Assembly: GCA_015178975.1 (NCBI GenBank)
Contig: WHVD01000039.1
Span: 609,059-673,058, forward strand
Source of the DNA: Hysterangium stoloniferum
Taxonomy: Eukaryota > Basidiomycota > Agaricomycetes > Hysterangiales > Hysterangiaceae
Direction of reading: 5' to 3'
Length of the DNA stretch: 64,000 bases
The position numbers and the translations under genes are program-made. Below the pieces are notes generated by a model that did no database searches, was not told the origin of the DNA, and saw only the letters and a program-made list of their open reading frames with translations. Below, piece after piece: positions 12,617 through 25,098 of the stretch (its first letter is position 1; every line of letters begins with the position of its first letter).

Positions 12617-14518
12617 ATGCATTGGCCCCTTGCGTTCATTATCTTCAACGCTGTTGCATTATTTCAAGAATGTGGGTGTTATTTGGTCTCCTAATGTGGA
12701 TGTTCTTAATATTGACCTTGAGCGATCAACAGCGATGTGTCTAAGTTATTTCTCAGATTCGATTATTCGTGCCCCTGCTTCTACTCTCCCGCTGTCGGCT
12801 CTCTTCGTAGGTGAGCCCTCGTGTGGTATGGTTGTCGGTGGGTCTATTCATTCAAGCGGGATTAATGGGTGTGGGATGTATTTGTTAACTTGTTTTTAAA
12901 TCAGAGTCAGAGTTTACGTCGGCAACTTCCCTCTTGACTTCTGGTGATCAGGAAAAGCTTGGAGAGACACCTATACCTGCATCCGAACTGCCTTCGGTCT
13001 TGCATGCAACCGCTAGTGGTCTTGATCAGGCTCAGGCTCAGGCTGCTTCAATTATCCCGCAGCAATCTATAACAAAAACTCGATTTATCCTCATTGGTCT
13101 TCTCGCCGGCGTACCGACCCTGATCATCCTGTCAATTTGCCGTCTCGTTATGCGTTGTAATAAGAAACGCGCGCCGGACATTAAGGTCATTATCGAAGAT
13201 TTCGATGAGGCTACACATCCCCAGAGAAATATTGGTGCACGGCTTTCATCCTTACTTGGGTTCGGCAACAGAATATCGGATATGAACTATCGGCAAAATT
13301 ATGCGACGAGCGTACACAATACAGCAGGCATGGCGGGAATTGGGGCTCATCGACTCAGGAGTCACAATTCAGAGATCATTGCAGTTCCAGCGGCACATAA
13401 TATGACAGCGAAGACCAAGACCGTTAGTTTAAATTTTTTTTTTTTTCAAAACTGTCCATGGCGCTTATCACCTTATTTTTCAGAACTTCGACAACCCTTA
13501 TGGCACGCCTGCGTGTCTTGGACCAGAAGCGGTTACGTCCCCGAGTCGCGTTACGCCGCATATGCCAGGAACGCCCCCCTTACGATTTATCCAGCTCCCT
13601 ATTAGAACGAATAATTATATCCCTCAAGTCCGACGCAATGGTTTTATAATATCCAATCCCGTTCCTTCGTCGCGGTATTGCGCCGAAAGTCCCAATGGCG
13701 GAGGAGCGAAAGAAATTTTGCAGGTGGGAAACAGGCATATCATGTTCCCTCAGTTACCCACACCGCCAGCGCCCCGCTATCCTCCTGGCCTGCTGTTCCC
13801 TACAACGTCTAACAATAAAGAAGACTTCCGGACACTTGAACGATTTCCTGGTTTGCCTGCTCGGGATCTACTTTCTGCTGTGCCTGTCTCAGTCAACAAC
13901 AACGCCTCTTCTATCGTTCAAGAAACTCTGTTGTCTCATCAAAAATTACTTCAGGAATCTCCTAGCTCAGTGGCAGTGCCCAACAAGACTCCAAGTCTCG
14001 TATCGAATATCACGTCTCTTTTGCCGTCTTGTCCGTCGCCACCTTTCAGTCGCGAATATAGGGAAGAAAGACCCGATGCGTCATCCTTGACCGCCCCATT
14101 ACATGCTGTGCATCCTATGACACAAAATAGCGGAAAAATGCTAGGGACCGACTTTGGGGTTCCTGATCGACTTGACTTATCTGGCACTTTTGATGCTGAT
14201 GCTGATGCTGCGAGATTGCGTGTTGGCTCCTTGTGTACTCCACGTGAAAAGCTGTCCTCAACTAGCCGCATTCTGGATTCGGATTCCTTGGTAGACGAAG
14301 AAGTATCAGATGTCCGCCGAGACAGCGCCACCCCTGGCAGTGGGCTACCGCCCTTCCGAAACCGAAACCGCGACCAGGACCAGGACCAGACTGTGCAGCA
14401 GTTTCACGACGCTCCCCCCGAATCCCTACTTCTGCGACCACCCCCACCCTTGGTTATCAACAATATTATCAACAATACTCAGGCTCGACGCGAGCGTGCG
14501 AGAGGTATTGCATTTTGA
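12617..14518 (+). CDS. Secretory-pathway single-span membrane protein with long Pro/Ser-rich tail, 553 aa
   Basis: Four exons: 12617-12671, 12757-12810, 12905-13422, 13484-14518; total 1662 nt, in frame. The start is the ATG at 12617 because it opens a signal-peptide-like MHWPLAFIIFNAVALF. A short Ser/Thr-rich outside part follows (TSATSLLTSGDQ, HATASGLDQAQAQAAS). One span, FILIGLLAGVPTLIILSICR, is followed by basic residues (MRCNKKR), so the C terminus should be cytoplasmic. The tail of about 430 aa is rich in Pro, Ser and Asn, with PQLPTPPAPRYPPG and a polyproline stretch near the end (LLRPPPPLVINN). A DADADA run lies near residue 450. No enzyme motif. Layout resembles the common fungal one-span proteins with Ser-rich ectodomain; function unknown. 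First two introns are my inference from splice sites and phase. Confidence 0.7.
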
Positions 14519-15142
14519 TCTGGTGTCCTTTTTTTCCCCCACAGATGCAGAAGGATCATGACCATTCATCACCATCATTTTGTAAAGCAAGTTTCTTCGC
14601 GCGTGTTCTTTTATTCCTTTAGAAATAGAATAAAATATCCATCAAGTGACATTGACTTTTTGTTTCTTTTTATGTAATTATGTAGTTTTTTCTCTCGTTA
14701 TATCAGTTGTGTGCATTGCATGTGGGGGGTCTTCTCACCCCATCAGTGAAATGGTCTTCTTTTACTACCGCTAGCTCCCCGAAATCCCCCCTTCCCTTCA
14801 CCAAATGGCAAAACCTAAGTTGGGAGGGCACAGAGAGCTCAGGTGGAGCCTCAGTCGCGAGTGAATATTAATAATTAAGGATTAGAAGAATTACTAGGTT
14901 CCAGAGTCGACATACTTAAAGCATCGTGGACTGCTGAATAGTATATTATAATATATCGATATATCGAATGCAATGAGCGGATTTATATCTGTCTGAGAGG
15001 TCCGTATGCCGTATGGTGTGTGTGGGAGAGGAGGAGAGGGAAGAGGTGAGAGCAGGGGAGGGGGAGAATGAAAGAGGGGAGATAGGGAGATAGAGGGATA
15101 GAAAGCTACACAAGGATGACCGCCGCAGCCCTTAACCGACTT
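14519..15142. other. Convergent intergenic spacer with purine-rich tract
   Basis: Lies between the 3' ends of the plus-strand membrane protein gene and the minus-strand DyP gene. About 15022-15100 is almost pure purine (GGGAGAGGAGGAGAGG and similar). No gene seen. Confidence 0.6.
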
Positions 15143-17209
15143 TCAGAAGAAGAACTGCGCAAGTCGACCCGAGAGCGCGTCTACGGGCGGGGTGAAGAAG
15201 TACTCCCCGCCCTTGGCCTTGACAAACTCCGTCGCGATCGTGATCTCGCGGCTGGCGTCGTTGGGGTCCAGGCCGGACACGGGGCGCGCGTTTCCCTGGT
15301 TCCCGCCAATGATAGGGTCGAAGCCGACGTTGGTGGTGTTTTTCCCGAATGGGAATCTGGTGTAGTGTGTATTGTGTATGGGGCATGGGATGATAGAGAT
15401 GAGCGTGTGTCGATGATGAACGACGATGACGATGACGATGATATATTAATATTAATACTTTTGAGATTACGTATTAGGAGACTTACGCGGTGTTATCCGC
15501 CCACACTTGTTGTTGGAATCGGAAACCGGCGGATAAGTCGGATTGGTATGAGACTGTGCGGCGTGTTAGCATTTGTCCTTTGTACAATGTCGGAGAATTC
15601 CGAATCGACACGCACCGAACGCCAGACCTCGATCGATGCTTGTCGTCTTCGACGCAATCTCATCAGGTGTCACTATAATATTAAAACCAAATGAGAAATT
15701 AACGAGCGAAGAAAAAAAGAGAAGAAAAAGAAAAGAAAGAGCCAGCGGGAGAAATTCGTAGAAAATGAAAGCGCACACTCAGGACCATAAGGGATGCTCG
15801 ACCGCATGATCTGGTTGGCGGTGTTTTGTGGGATGATATCGCCACGGGGGTTTGTCTTCCGGATGTGCGCAGAGAACGGGCATCGTGTCTGGTCTAAAGT
15901 GACATTCATGCCAGGGTGCATGAAGTTGAAGTCGTTGTTGCGAGTGGGGTCAGCGCCCAGTGCGGGGTCGTCAAAACGGGGAGTCAAGTCGATCGGCGCG
16001 CCCTATAGTTAACATTACAAAGTGTCAGGACGAGTAAAAGTGAGAGACGAAACAAGGACAACCTACACTCTTAAACCGCCCGAACATACGCGCGCCGAGA
16101 AGAGCAGCACCTTGCTCGTGGGTGAGGTCGGCGCCTGCGATGGCGTTCTGGTCCAAGAATTGGTTGAATTCCGGGACGAACTGCTGCAGCTGGCGGAAGG
16201 CGAGGAATGAGCCGTCTTTGGTCCACTTTGGACGCTTGGTGTTGGTGTCGCCTCGCTCTCCGATGATGATGACTCCAGGTGGAACGACGGTCTGTCCTGG
16301 GTTGGCTTGAGTGAAGCCGTCGAGGGCTGGCTGGCTAATACCGTCCAAGTATCCGAAGTCTGCTATGTCATTTAATTCAATAGATGACTGGGAATAAAGA
16401 GTGATGTACGTTCATGGCCCTCTTGATCGCCAGGACGGGCAGCCGCCTGCAGACGGTATGCCTCACTGATCGACGGGCCAAAGAGGCCCTGAATGGTGCT
16501 CAGTTCGGCACTAATCTTATCATCCGTGTCTGACGCGAGCAACATGACGCCGTGGACGTTTGTTCCATCGAAGGCCTGCACCCATCTGGAGGTGCCGGGA
16601 TCCCCCAATGACGATGCATCAGCAGCCTGACCTGCTGCGAATGCACCATCGCGCAAGTTGTCCTTCACGCCTAGAGTGGAAAGACCGGATTGAGAAAAGG
16701 CAATATTGACCGCGGTGTCTGGCTGCTGGGTGGGATCTAGCAACTGAGAGACAGTCGTGATTCGACTTTTGATGTCCCTCGATAGTGCTCCCTTAAAGCG
16801 AAATGGGTCAACAATCTTGAAGAAGAAAAACAACTCCTTCTTCTTCTTCACGCCAGTGCTGAACGAAAGGAGACGTGGGTGGGGGTTGGTCAGACGCGTG
16901 ATAACGACAACGTACAGGATGTCACTCTGGATGTTGTTCAGGTTCAATGCACCCGGAAGGCCGGCGGCATTCTGCAGAGAGGGAAGCCCTGATTGACCTT
17001 TGGGGCCTGTAGAACAAGCTAAGACGGCGTTGCAAGCAGAAGTGAAGGACAAGTAACGTACTACCAAAGATGGAGCTTCCAAATGGACTTCCGCGCCGAC
17101 GCTTTGCCAGAGCAGCATGGGCAGGGGCAATCGCACCGGTGACGACATCGCCCAAGAGGGCCACGACTAGAAAGGTAGAAAGAATGGCAGGGGCGGCGAA
17201 AAACCGCAT
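15143..17209 (-). CDS. DyP-type haem peroxidase, secreted, 8 exons, 513 aa
   Basis: Dye-decolourising peroxidase: uses H2O2 through a b-type haem to oxidise dyes, phenolics and possibly lignin-derived compounds. Exons on the minus strand: 17209-17065, 17006-16916, 16858-16410, 16359-16067, 16002-15777, 15672-15616, 15553-15487, 15356-15143 (stop TGA); 1542 nt, in frame. The N terminus MRFFAAPAILSTFLVVALLG is a signal peptide, followed by a pro-segment with KRRRG that could be a processing site. The family GXXDG motif is in FGYLDGISQPA (exon 4), carrying the distal catalytic Asp. The proximal haem His and distal Arg lie in CPFSAHIRKTNPR (exon 5). NLNNIQSDIL is typical of the fungal N-terminal domain. 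The C-terminal domain ends EYFFTPPVDALSG. Complete and apparently functional. Exon 6 is only 57 nt and exon 7 only 67 nt. Confidence 0.94.
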
Positions 17210-18555
17210 TTGAGAAACGAGAAAGAAGGAAAATGGAAAATATTATTGGGGAGGGGTTGGCAACCGCTTGCATTTTATACTTTGACTAGTTCACATTAAG
17301 AATGGATCATTTTCAATTTAAACTTGAAACAGAGAAGTCTGACCCATTCAAATATTTGTATTGCCACAATAGCCGATCCCGCTAACGCCCTTTCCCACGA
17401 CCCTTACCATCGCGAATCCTGGGCACCATCGCCCTCTTTGTCGAATCCTTAGGCTACATCATAAAGCCACATCAAAGGGACATCGAAGGCACCTCGAAAG
17501 AGATACATATTCTGGTTCCCTCAACGCAAGATTGTTTTGGGCAAACCCAGAAATCAAGTTTCGCCGGGAATTCATCAAAAGAAAAATCTTTGGGTGAATT
17601 TTTCTTTCCAATTAAAAATACAAGCACGGGATCAAGTACATTATTCCGCAGGAAGACCTTCCTAGACCAAGATCACATGAGTTACAACCCTTCGTTGCGC
17701 AGTACTAAGTAAACAGGTGGGTTTTTCCTCACGAATCGCTCAGTATCTTGTCAAAAGTTAAATAATGAATTCTGTTTATAAGACGAAATATTTATTTTCA
17801 CTATCCCGGCTGTGACGAAGATGGATGTCACCATGTCACTGATGCTTATGTAACTCTGCAAACACCTCTGACATTGGTGACATGCAAAGCCTTCCTATGT
17901 AGAGAAGATCGAAACATGTCCTGCTACTCATAATTAATACTATGAATCAGAATATTCCCAAAAGTGACAAATTATGTTCTGTAACAAAACTTTGAGTTTG
18001 TCTATGGCCCTATTGTAGTGCCATCCAGGAACAGAGTGCAACGCGGAGAAGCGCCTCGAATGCACAAATCGTACAATCCTCAAGGGACCCAAGCGCAACA
18101 AAAGATCGCCATTGTTTGTCGTTTTGCCAACATTCAAATCTCAATGGGCGGCGCTTAAGGGGGGAAATGATAACACCCAACAGGATCCTTAAAGGCTCCT
18201 TTGAATCCACAGATTCGTCCCATCTTCTTGTGTTGATATTGTCTTTATTGTCCGCCGAGATGTTGTATCTTCCTCCTTGGGAGATGGTGCCATGACCGTA
18301 AGGATATTGTTCTCTGTACTGCGGGTGCTTTCTCCTAGTATAAGTATAACATTTTATCATCTCTTCCCTACTCTGTAGCGGCCCTCTTGTCACTGGCATT
18401 GATTGACGTTGAAGTTTGTTGATTCATAATAAACTATTGGTCATTCAAATCTGCATACCTGAAGCTGTAACTACGTGCAGCGCGTCGGAATGTGTTTGTC
18501 CTGTCAATAATCATACCATACTCAAAGGGTAATCTTCCTGCAGCAAAAAACCGGA
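17210..18555. other. Upstream region of DyP gene, no supported gene
   Basis: Contains the DyP promoter. A 129-codon minus-strand frame (18399-18010) has no recognisable motif and was not called as a gene. Confidence 0.4.
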
Positions 18556-18559
18556 TAAG

Positions 18560-20240
18560 TCGAAGAAGGGAATATTTCGTGAGTCTATACCTCTGCTAAG
18601 CCTCCTTGTGAGTGCCAGTCGGTTGCTTCATGGGCTTCACATAGGGCATCTGGTTAATGTGCCGCATTATGTACTTAAGAACGCTGTCTCCTCGCTGGCA
18701 GAGAATAGGAAGGCGTATTTGGAATGCTCATTATTAATAAGGACGTCCTGTACTTGCACCGGGGGATAGTTCCGTATAGTCATGGGCATAGAGTGTCGCA
18801 CTCGGCAATAAAAAAATAAAAAAATAAACAGAATCAGCCAGCCGCTGGGACATGTTCTGTGCAGAAAATATTTAGAGGTGTGGCATAGTCTTATCCGCAC
18901 CTCCGTCACATAGCTGATACTATCACGTCATTGGGACATTCCTGGTCATGCAACGGAGTCGATGGACTATATCGAAGTTAAAAGTCCCTTCTTGGTAGAA
19001 AAACAATCCGGTTAGTTTTATGGAGGGAATACCGTCAAAGAAAATTGTAACAATGTATTCCATCAGTGTTCACATTCAGGTCCCTATCAATGGTCACTTG
19101 CTCACCATATGCAAGGTCGATCTTGTACACGAGGCATCTTTGAGCAACCGCCATTTAGGATGAGGGATGCTGAGTCTGTTAGGATGGAAGGACCAGTCAA
19201 GGGAGGACAAGCACAAATGCCCACCAGCACGCCACAGTGTCACGACTTGGGTTCGGAGCTTTGGAGACTTCAAGTTGATCCCCCTCAATGACAACGTCGC
19301 GATATAATTTATCATGAAAAGACAATATTACATGTCTGAATAAAAGTGAGCTTTTACACGTCATAGACTCCTTCTATCGCCTAGCTTGACGAACCTTTTC
19401 GGTTATCAATTCATTCCAGTTCTCTGGTACATGATGAGGAGATGGACCGTTTATAGATGGACACAAGGGGTTTCCGATTCTTGTCAAAGTATTGACTTCG
19501 TTTCTAACTACGTCGAGATCGCATCTCCAAGTATAATGAATAGAGCGATTTGTTACATACAAAGGAGGAAAAGATGGTCCTATCATTTTATTCGTATTCT
19601 CCTGGCGTTGACATTTATTCGAACCGTCTGCGTGTCGAGATGGCGAAGTTGAGCTTTTGAAACCATAGCGTGCAAAAAAAACACGACACCGATACCATCA
19701 TCCTGGACAATTAAACGCATCTCAGAGCCAAAGTCATTACCAACTCTCGTTCCATATCTGTAGAGTAGGATTGTAAAAATAAAATAAAATAAAATAAATA
19801 CGACTGGGGGATTATCAAGAAGATTCCTCATTTATCCAACATCGGTGGAATTTCTGTGTGATTAGGCACATCTGGGCACATCCCCTTCTCAGACACGTAT
19901 AATGAGTATTGGAACAGCCACTTGCACTTTCTTTCAAGGCTTTGAATCAGGAACTTCTCTCAATAAATGGAACATAGTGGTGCAAAAGTAAGCTATATAA
20001 ACTGCTAACCCTTGTAACAGAGGCACATTGTATGCTATTGACTGCTGATTTTATCCGGAATTGAACCTTGATCATGCAGAGATATAATTTCTTCATACGC
20101 ATAGAATGAAGAAACTAAAACTTGTGATAGGCTATGGCATTGAACAAGTTCCAACACGAAAGGGGTCTATGACGAGGGGTTGAACTATGGTTTCCATATA
20201 CACATCTTACTAATCGGTCAATTACGTCCCCAAATGGGCC
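18560..20240 (+). repeat. Diverged ~1.6 kb repeat, copy 1
   Basis: Matches 27770-30479 in the same orientation once the insertions in the second copy are removed. Shared landmarks: AGAACGCTGTCT versus GGAACGCTATCT, TCGCTGGC, TCGCACTCGG, CAGAATCAGCC versus CAGGAATCAGCC, CTTTTCGGTTATCAATTCAT, and the block CTATATAAACTGCTAACCCTTG. One part reads as coding on the plus strand (LVNVPHYVLKNAVSSLAENR, about 18650-18720), so the repeat may derive from a duplicated, now broken gene. This copy keeps the empty site GAACAAGTTCCAACACG (about 20142) where the other copy holds a solo LTR. Family unknown. Confidence 0.65.
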
Positions 20241-20576
20241 AAAATTTATTAAATCATACGCTAAATTGAGATGACATGGTTTTTAATGCGTGATTATAAT
20301 ACATCAGAGGTGGTATCAGTAAGCATTAAATTGTAAAAATTGAGATTAGAGGACAAAGCAGTATTCACCATCATGTATTTCAAAGTAAAATGGTTGGTTA
20401 CAATATAAATTATTCAGGTAGTTTTTTTTAAAAACAGCATACATCACAGATATTATGGTCATCCTGAGAACTGCTTTTAACCGAATTCACTGGTGCTGGC
20501 GGTGCTGAGCACCAACTTGAGAAATAAAATAAAAAATAAAGCTAAAATTACCGATCAAATGAATTAATTTTTCTTT

Positions 20577-21222
20577 TTAACTGCATTTTCCCTCGTCGAC
20601 TATGGAAGTAGAAAATGGGAAGCGCTTTTTTACAAGCCTGGCAGCCGGTGCAAACACCAAGTGCGTCGGAGTTTGAATTTGTACCCCAGACTGCACTTCG
20701 GAGTACGAATTAATGTCTCCGCCGAAAGCCAGAACCCCCGTCAGGTGCCACCGTCTAGCTAGAAGTTGTCGCGCACCACGAAGATGTTCGAACGGAGAAC
20801 TCTCCTCATCCACGGGTTTAAGGACCGCATCATTCATTAATTGACCTCACAAACAAACACCGGATTATCTTCACTCCAGTTCCTAGGATACTCTAGAACA
20901 CCACACGGTCCATTCATCCACAAATATCGCGAGTAGTCAGAGGCAAGGGATATTGTAGTAGTTGGAGATGGATAATTGGGATTAGTTGTTTGAAAAATAG
21001 TTTTCAGATACGCAGGAGACATCAGCAATACTGTTGCACGCTGGCAGGAAAAGCTTTCGTTTCCTCATGGTGGTAAGCGTCGACAACGATGAGGCTTCTA
21101 CCAATCCTGTTCGCTGAGATGTATGTATATGTACACATCTTCTCCAAAAAAAGGTATTTCGTACGCGTTGCATGAGGTCTCGTGGAGAACCTGGACTGTC
21201 CCAGTATAAGGTACAAAGCAAA
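20577..21222 (-). pseudogene. Possible gene remnant, function unknown
   Basis: Three consecutive minus-strand open pieces in different frames. One contains EIPFFGEDVYIYISANRIGR, followed by SPAYLKTIFQTTNPNYP and YSRYLWMNGPCGV, then a 86-codon frame with HLRGARQLLARRW. The first pieces faintly resemble the beta-sandwich ectodomains of basidiomycete one-span membrane proteins. Stops and frame changes prevent a gene model. Confidence 0.22.
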
Positions 21223-21797
21223 TCATAAATGCATTCACATATTCAACGGAACGTTCCTGCAACAGTCGGGAAAATAAGAATCATGACTACGTATCAATGT
21301 TTGTATGGGAATTAGCGAGCACTTTGGAATTCCATTGTCATCCCAACATCAAACTGATGCGATCACTGACTCGGACGAGATGACGATATAACTCTATTCT
21401 ATCGACCGCTGGGATTTGCCGGCAGGCGTGCGTGCTTGAATGTCAAGACGTTTATTAAATTACTTGACATTTGATTCCGGTTAATGGAAGGAAGAAAAGG
21501 AACACAGCGACAAAACAATGTTTCGGCGTCTAAATGAGCACAAAGGAACATTCTCCTGTTGTTCTACCTCGCTAGTCTCTATTCTCGCCGTGAACAATGG
21601 TCCCTTCACAGATGCTCTATCATAGTGCCTGTTTATTCAGTTCAGTGGTACTCCCTTTTGACCAGGTATTTGTCTTGTGGTAGACCAGAGGTCTATTGTT
21701 CCTAATAGCCGATCCACTTTATTTAGCGGCCACAACTTTCTGCGACTGCATCCCCTACCACTACACAACTATCTACACTAACCACAATCCTCCTATT

Positions 21798-22912
21798 ATG
21801 ATATATTCTGCCATACACACCCCGCCCAACGGCATCTTCTCAGCCACCTCAAATCCGGCGCTCCTCTCTCAAACCATCCTTCAAGCAATCGACGAGTTTA
21901 TTTCCAGGGACGATGATCTACTGGAGATGCGCGCCATTTCTGCAAAGCGCTCTAAGGAAGTAAGAGAATTTGCAAACCAGCTTCAAAATGGGTCGTCTCT
22001 GTCATTTTTACAAGGGCAATTGGCAGTGAGTTACAATTGATTACTCTTCATTTGTTTTTTCCCTAAACCCTACCTTAGAGCACCCTTAGTGCTCATATAG
22101 AGTCACCAGAGAGTGCAGCAGGTGTGAGACCCTCAATTAACTTCAATATTTTCATGGGGTTGGATGCCGACGATCAAGAAGGGAGCCCGTCATGTACCGT
22201 CAAAGGACTATTCAAAACCGCGACAACTCCCTCAAAGAGCTCAGAGTCGTCAGTATCAACACCGAGGAGTACCGTCAAGACTTCTGCGGTGTTCGTGCAA
22301 GATCATCGGTCTGACGATACCGCGTCATTCACGTCGCAGGCGATGGGGGATGCTCAAGAGGCACTGCGGCCTCTTGTCCAGCAGCGGCGAGCTGCTGCCC
22401 GAGCGGGTGTTTTGTTGAAGGTGCAGATGGAGGGTTTCAATGAGACTGCGAGACTGGTCGCCCGGAAGTCTAAGCGCGTGGAGACCGACGATGAGGAGGA
22501 GCCGACCAAGGAGTCAGCCCAGGGCATTCGTCGCAGTAAGAAGGCAAAACACCAAACGGCCGCGCCTGCTTCGGGTGGTCAAACAAGCCGGAACACGACG
22601 GCGTCCGCCTCCTCCGCAGGACAGCACATGTGTGTGTATTGCAATATCACATTCACGCGCCGACACGATCTTAGACGGCATAACACCCAAAGCAAGCAAC
22701 ATTTTGCATCACTGCAGGCTCATCACTCAAATTCAACTGATGACTCAAATTCAACTGATGATTCAAATTCAACTGATGACTCAAAATCGACTGGTGACTC
22801 AAAATCGACTGCGGTTAAAACCAAGGCCTGGCGTTGTTGCTCTTGGACGTTCTTGCGAGAAGATTCCTTTAGGAGGCATCTGTTAAACTGTAGACGTCGT
22901 CACCAAAGCTGA
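21798..22912 (+). CDS. Putative C2H2 zinc-finger protein, 342 aa
   Basis: Two exons, 21798-22025 and 22112-22912, join in phase 0 (1029 nt). The start is the ATG of MIYSAIHTPPNGIFSATSN. The middle is low-complexity, rich in Ser, Lys and acidic residues (KRVETDDEEEPTK), with basic patches such as RRSKKAKH that could be nuclear signals. Near residue 245 is a finger: CVYCNITFTRRHDLRRH, CX2CX12H, with the second His six residues on, one more than usual. After a Ser/Thr/Asp repeat comes CCSWTFLREDSFRRH, which keeps the finger core F..R..F..H but has lost normal Cys spacing. Likely a nuclear DNA- or RNA-binding protein; targets unknown. The acceptor at 22111 is the best that keeps frame, but not certain. 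Confidence 0.6.
22725..22812 (+). repeat. In-frame 18-bp tandem repeat in the zinc-finger gene
   Basis: About five units of an 18-bp sequence (ACTCAAATTCAACTGATG type, the last two changed to AAATCGACTGGTG). Each codes for six residues of Ser, Asn/Lys, Thr and Asp. Frame is preserved, so repeat number could vary without breaking the protein. Confidence 0.9.
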
Positions 22913-24356
22913 AATGGCGCTCAGGGGGGTATCTCATTCATGTATTATAGGTGAGCATCTCAGTTTCTATTATCCAAATTATAGCCTTATTCTTCTCGCT
23001 GTTTGTAATAGATCAAACATTGTCGTAACATCCTTATTGTAGCTGTAGTAATTTTTTTTAGAAGTTGTATCATTTCATTTCACCTTTGTATCTATGTCGG
23101 ATCATCATATTAATCTAATTTGTTCTTGGGAAAGCTCATTTGGCCTTGCGGCGTCACATAGTCAAAGTTCGTGAAAGTGCTCCTGATATCGATTCCACCT
23201 GCATACACCCAATGTGGAATCATGGGCCGCGACTTGTGTCACCGGATGACACCGGAAGGTAGTGGACTTAAATCACGGGTCCAGGGTGGTTGAGCCGCAT
23301 TTTTGATGGGTCTGCGTTATTCTTCTTAATCACTTGCCTTAATGATGAATGATGTCTCCGACGACGAATACAGATAGCGAGCTGAGTATCGCACAGCCAT
23401 TCGATCCATAAACGACCAATGGTCCCCCGTCGCCTCTTTTTTCTTGTGACGCAATTTTCCGGTTGTAGATATGTACATTACCTCCTCTCGTAGAAACAGC
23501 ATACGATACTTATACTTGCGATGTTGCATCTTTTCTGGCAACTTGCAGCACACACACGCCTCGATATCCAGCAGAGACTTTCATATGATCCCACCACCTC
23601 AACAGGCTTTACAAACGACTTGTGATTTACTTATTTTTTTCGGCAATATGCCCTTGATTGCTTTTGAGGCGCCATAAATTCTCACGACGTCATTTGATTC
23701 TCATAGAGGACAGACAGGGCGTTGTTGTGAGCTTGCTTGGTACGCGTCTGTGGTAACTTACGACCGATTGTCTCAGAAGTTGCCCCAAAACGTAAAGCCA
23801 GAATTTTTGTAGTAGTCGTTATAGTAATTTAAGTGACGCGAGCGGGAACTAGAAAGATAATATATCTCAGTCTATTAGACTCAGTAACAAAAATTATGTA
23901 CCTAGAAAGATAATATTTAATGACACTATTTAGTATAGTAAATATCTGATTCAAATCAATACTCACATCTCAGTCTATTAGACTGAGATGTTCGTCTGCC
24001 GTCTTCTGTCCTATACACTATGCACCGGTAATGGTATGTTGCCAGATCCATATGTACTCGTAACCCTTTACTAATGCGGTGATCTATTACTATTACGACT
24101 GTGCTCGGACTTATTCCATGTCCGACTTCCGACTTCAACCCGACAAGCTCAACAGTCATTGTGATCAGGTTGTCTTCCTGATATAGACATTTGCGGAAGG
24201 ATTAGAAAATAAGTCTTCTGGATGGAAGTTGCTGACATGTCAAGGAACGAAGGCTTAGTGTTAACACTCGTTACAGTGTACAGTAAATTGCTACAGAATC
24301 ACTGGTGACAATAACTTGCCTTCATTTATTTGGTGACTGTGTTGACTATGTGACTT
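22913..24356. other. Gene-poor region with a perfect 27-bp hairpin
   Basis: No gene seen. At 23965-23991 the sequence ACATCTCAGTCTA, T, TAGACTGAGATGT is a perfect inverted repeat with a 1-nt centre; half of it recurs near 23860 (ATCTCAGTCTATTAGACT). Confidence 0.5.
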
Positions 24357-24361
24357 CAGAA

Positions 24362-24677
24362 TGTTAAAATAATCTGCTAGCCTGGTGATCACAGTATGAG
24401 GACTCTCTACTGTTGAAGCATAGCCACTAAGAGTAGAGCAGGTAGATGCTAAACCGGTGATATAACTAGGCTTTCAGATGAGGGATCTACTCCTCATCTG
24501 AACTAACTACTGTTATACTAGAATACATGGTCTGTGCACTGGTCTGTTCACAAACGTGCTACAGATCTAGTGAACACTAAACTAAATATAACAATCACAT
24601 GTGTGAACTGGTTGGAACCTATACAGTCACAAGACAAGATATGAGATTATGATTAATCACATTATCATATTCTAACA
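24362..24677 (+). mobile_element. Solo LTR (316 bp) with CAGAA target duplication
   Basis: Begins TGTTAAAATAATCTGC and ends ATTCTAACA, so it has the TG..CA ends of an LTR. It is flanked on both sides by CAGAA (24357-24361 and 24678-24682), the 5-bp duplication expected from retroviral-type integration. It is homologous to the LTR at 28903-30406, sharing TGAGGACTCTCTACT, AGATGAGGGATCTACTCC and CAGTCACAAGACAAGATATG. No internal region remains, so it arose by LTR-LTR recombination. Family not identifiable from the LTR alone. Confidence 0.88.
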
Positions 24678-25098
24678 CAGAAAGCCTACAAATGGTGGGG
24701 GTCTGATAATTGGTGAAGGAAAAACCTCCCAGGAGGATTTTGCTGATATTAGTATTAATGCTTATATTTATACTGTTTATATGCATGCCTAAGTACTGCG
24801 CAATGAAACCACTTCCAGGTGCCTCAAATCTTACTGGATTCCAATTCTGCCAGAGAAAACGTGCAGTAGCTATGTCACAAACCTTCTTTGACATTACAGG
24901 AAAAGGCATCTCCAATCAACGGCCAGTCTTGTACCAATCACGATTAGAGATGTTGTTGTGCATAGAAGCCTTGCTTTTGGAGACTTCAGCCTGGATTATC
25001 ACAGGTTTGTACTAATCTCATTTATTTCAGGAAGTAATAGACTATGTTTATAGAACTGAGTGAGTACTGATTTCCCACTACATCTTGCTTTAGTTTTA

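Noticed and set aside
15022-15100. Purine tract as a polypurine tract of an LTR element
   Set aside because: No LTR start or element follows; it is simple low-complexity sequence beside the DyP gene.
18010-18399. 129-codon minus-strand frame
   Set aside because: No motif, no splice support, and no similarity I can recognise; kept only as a note.
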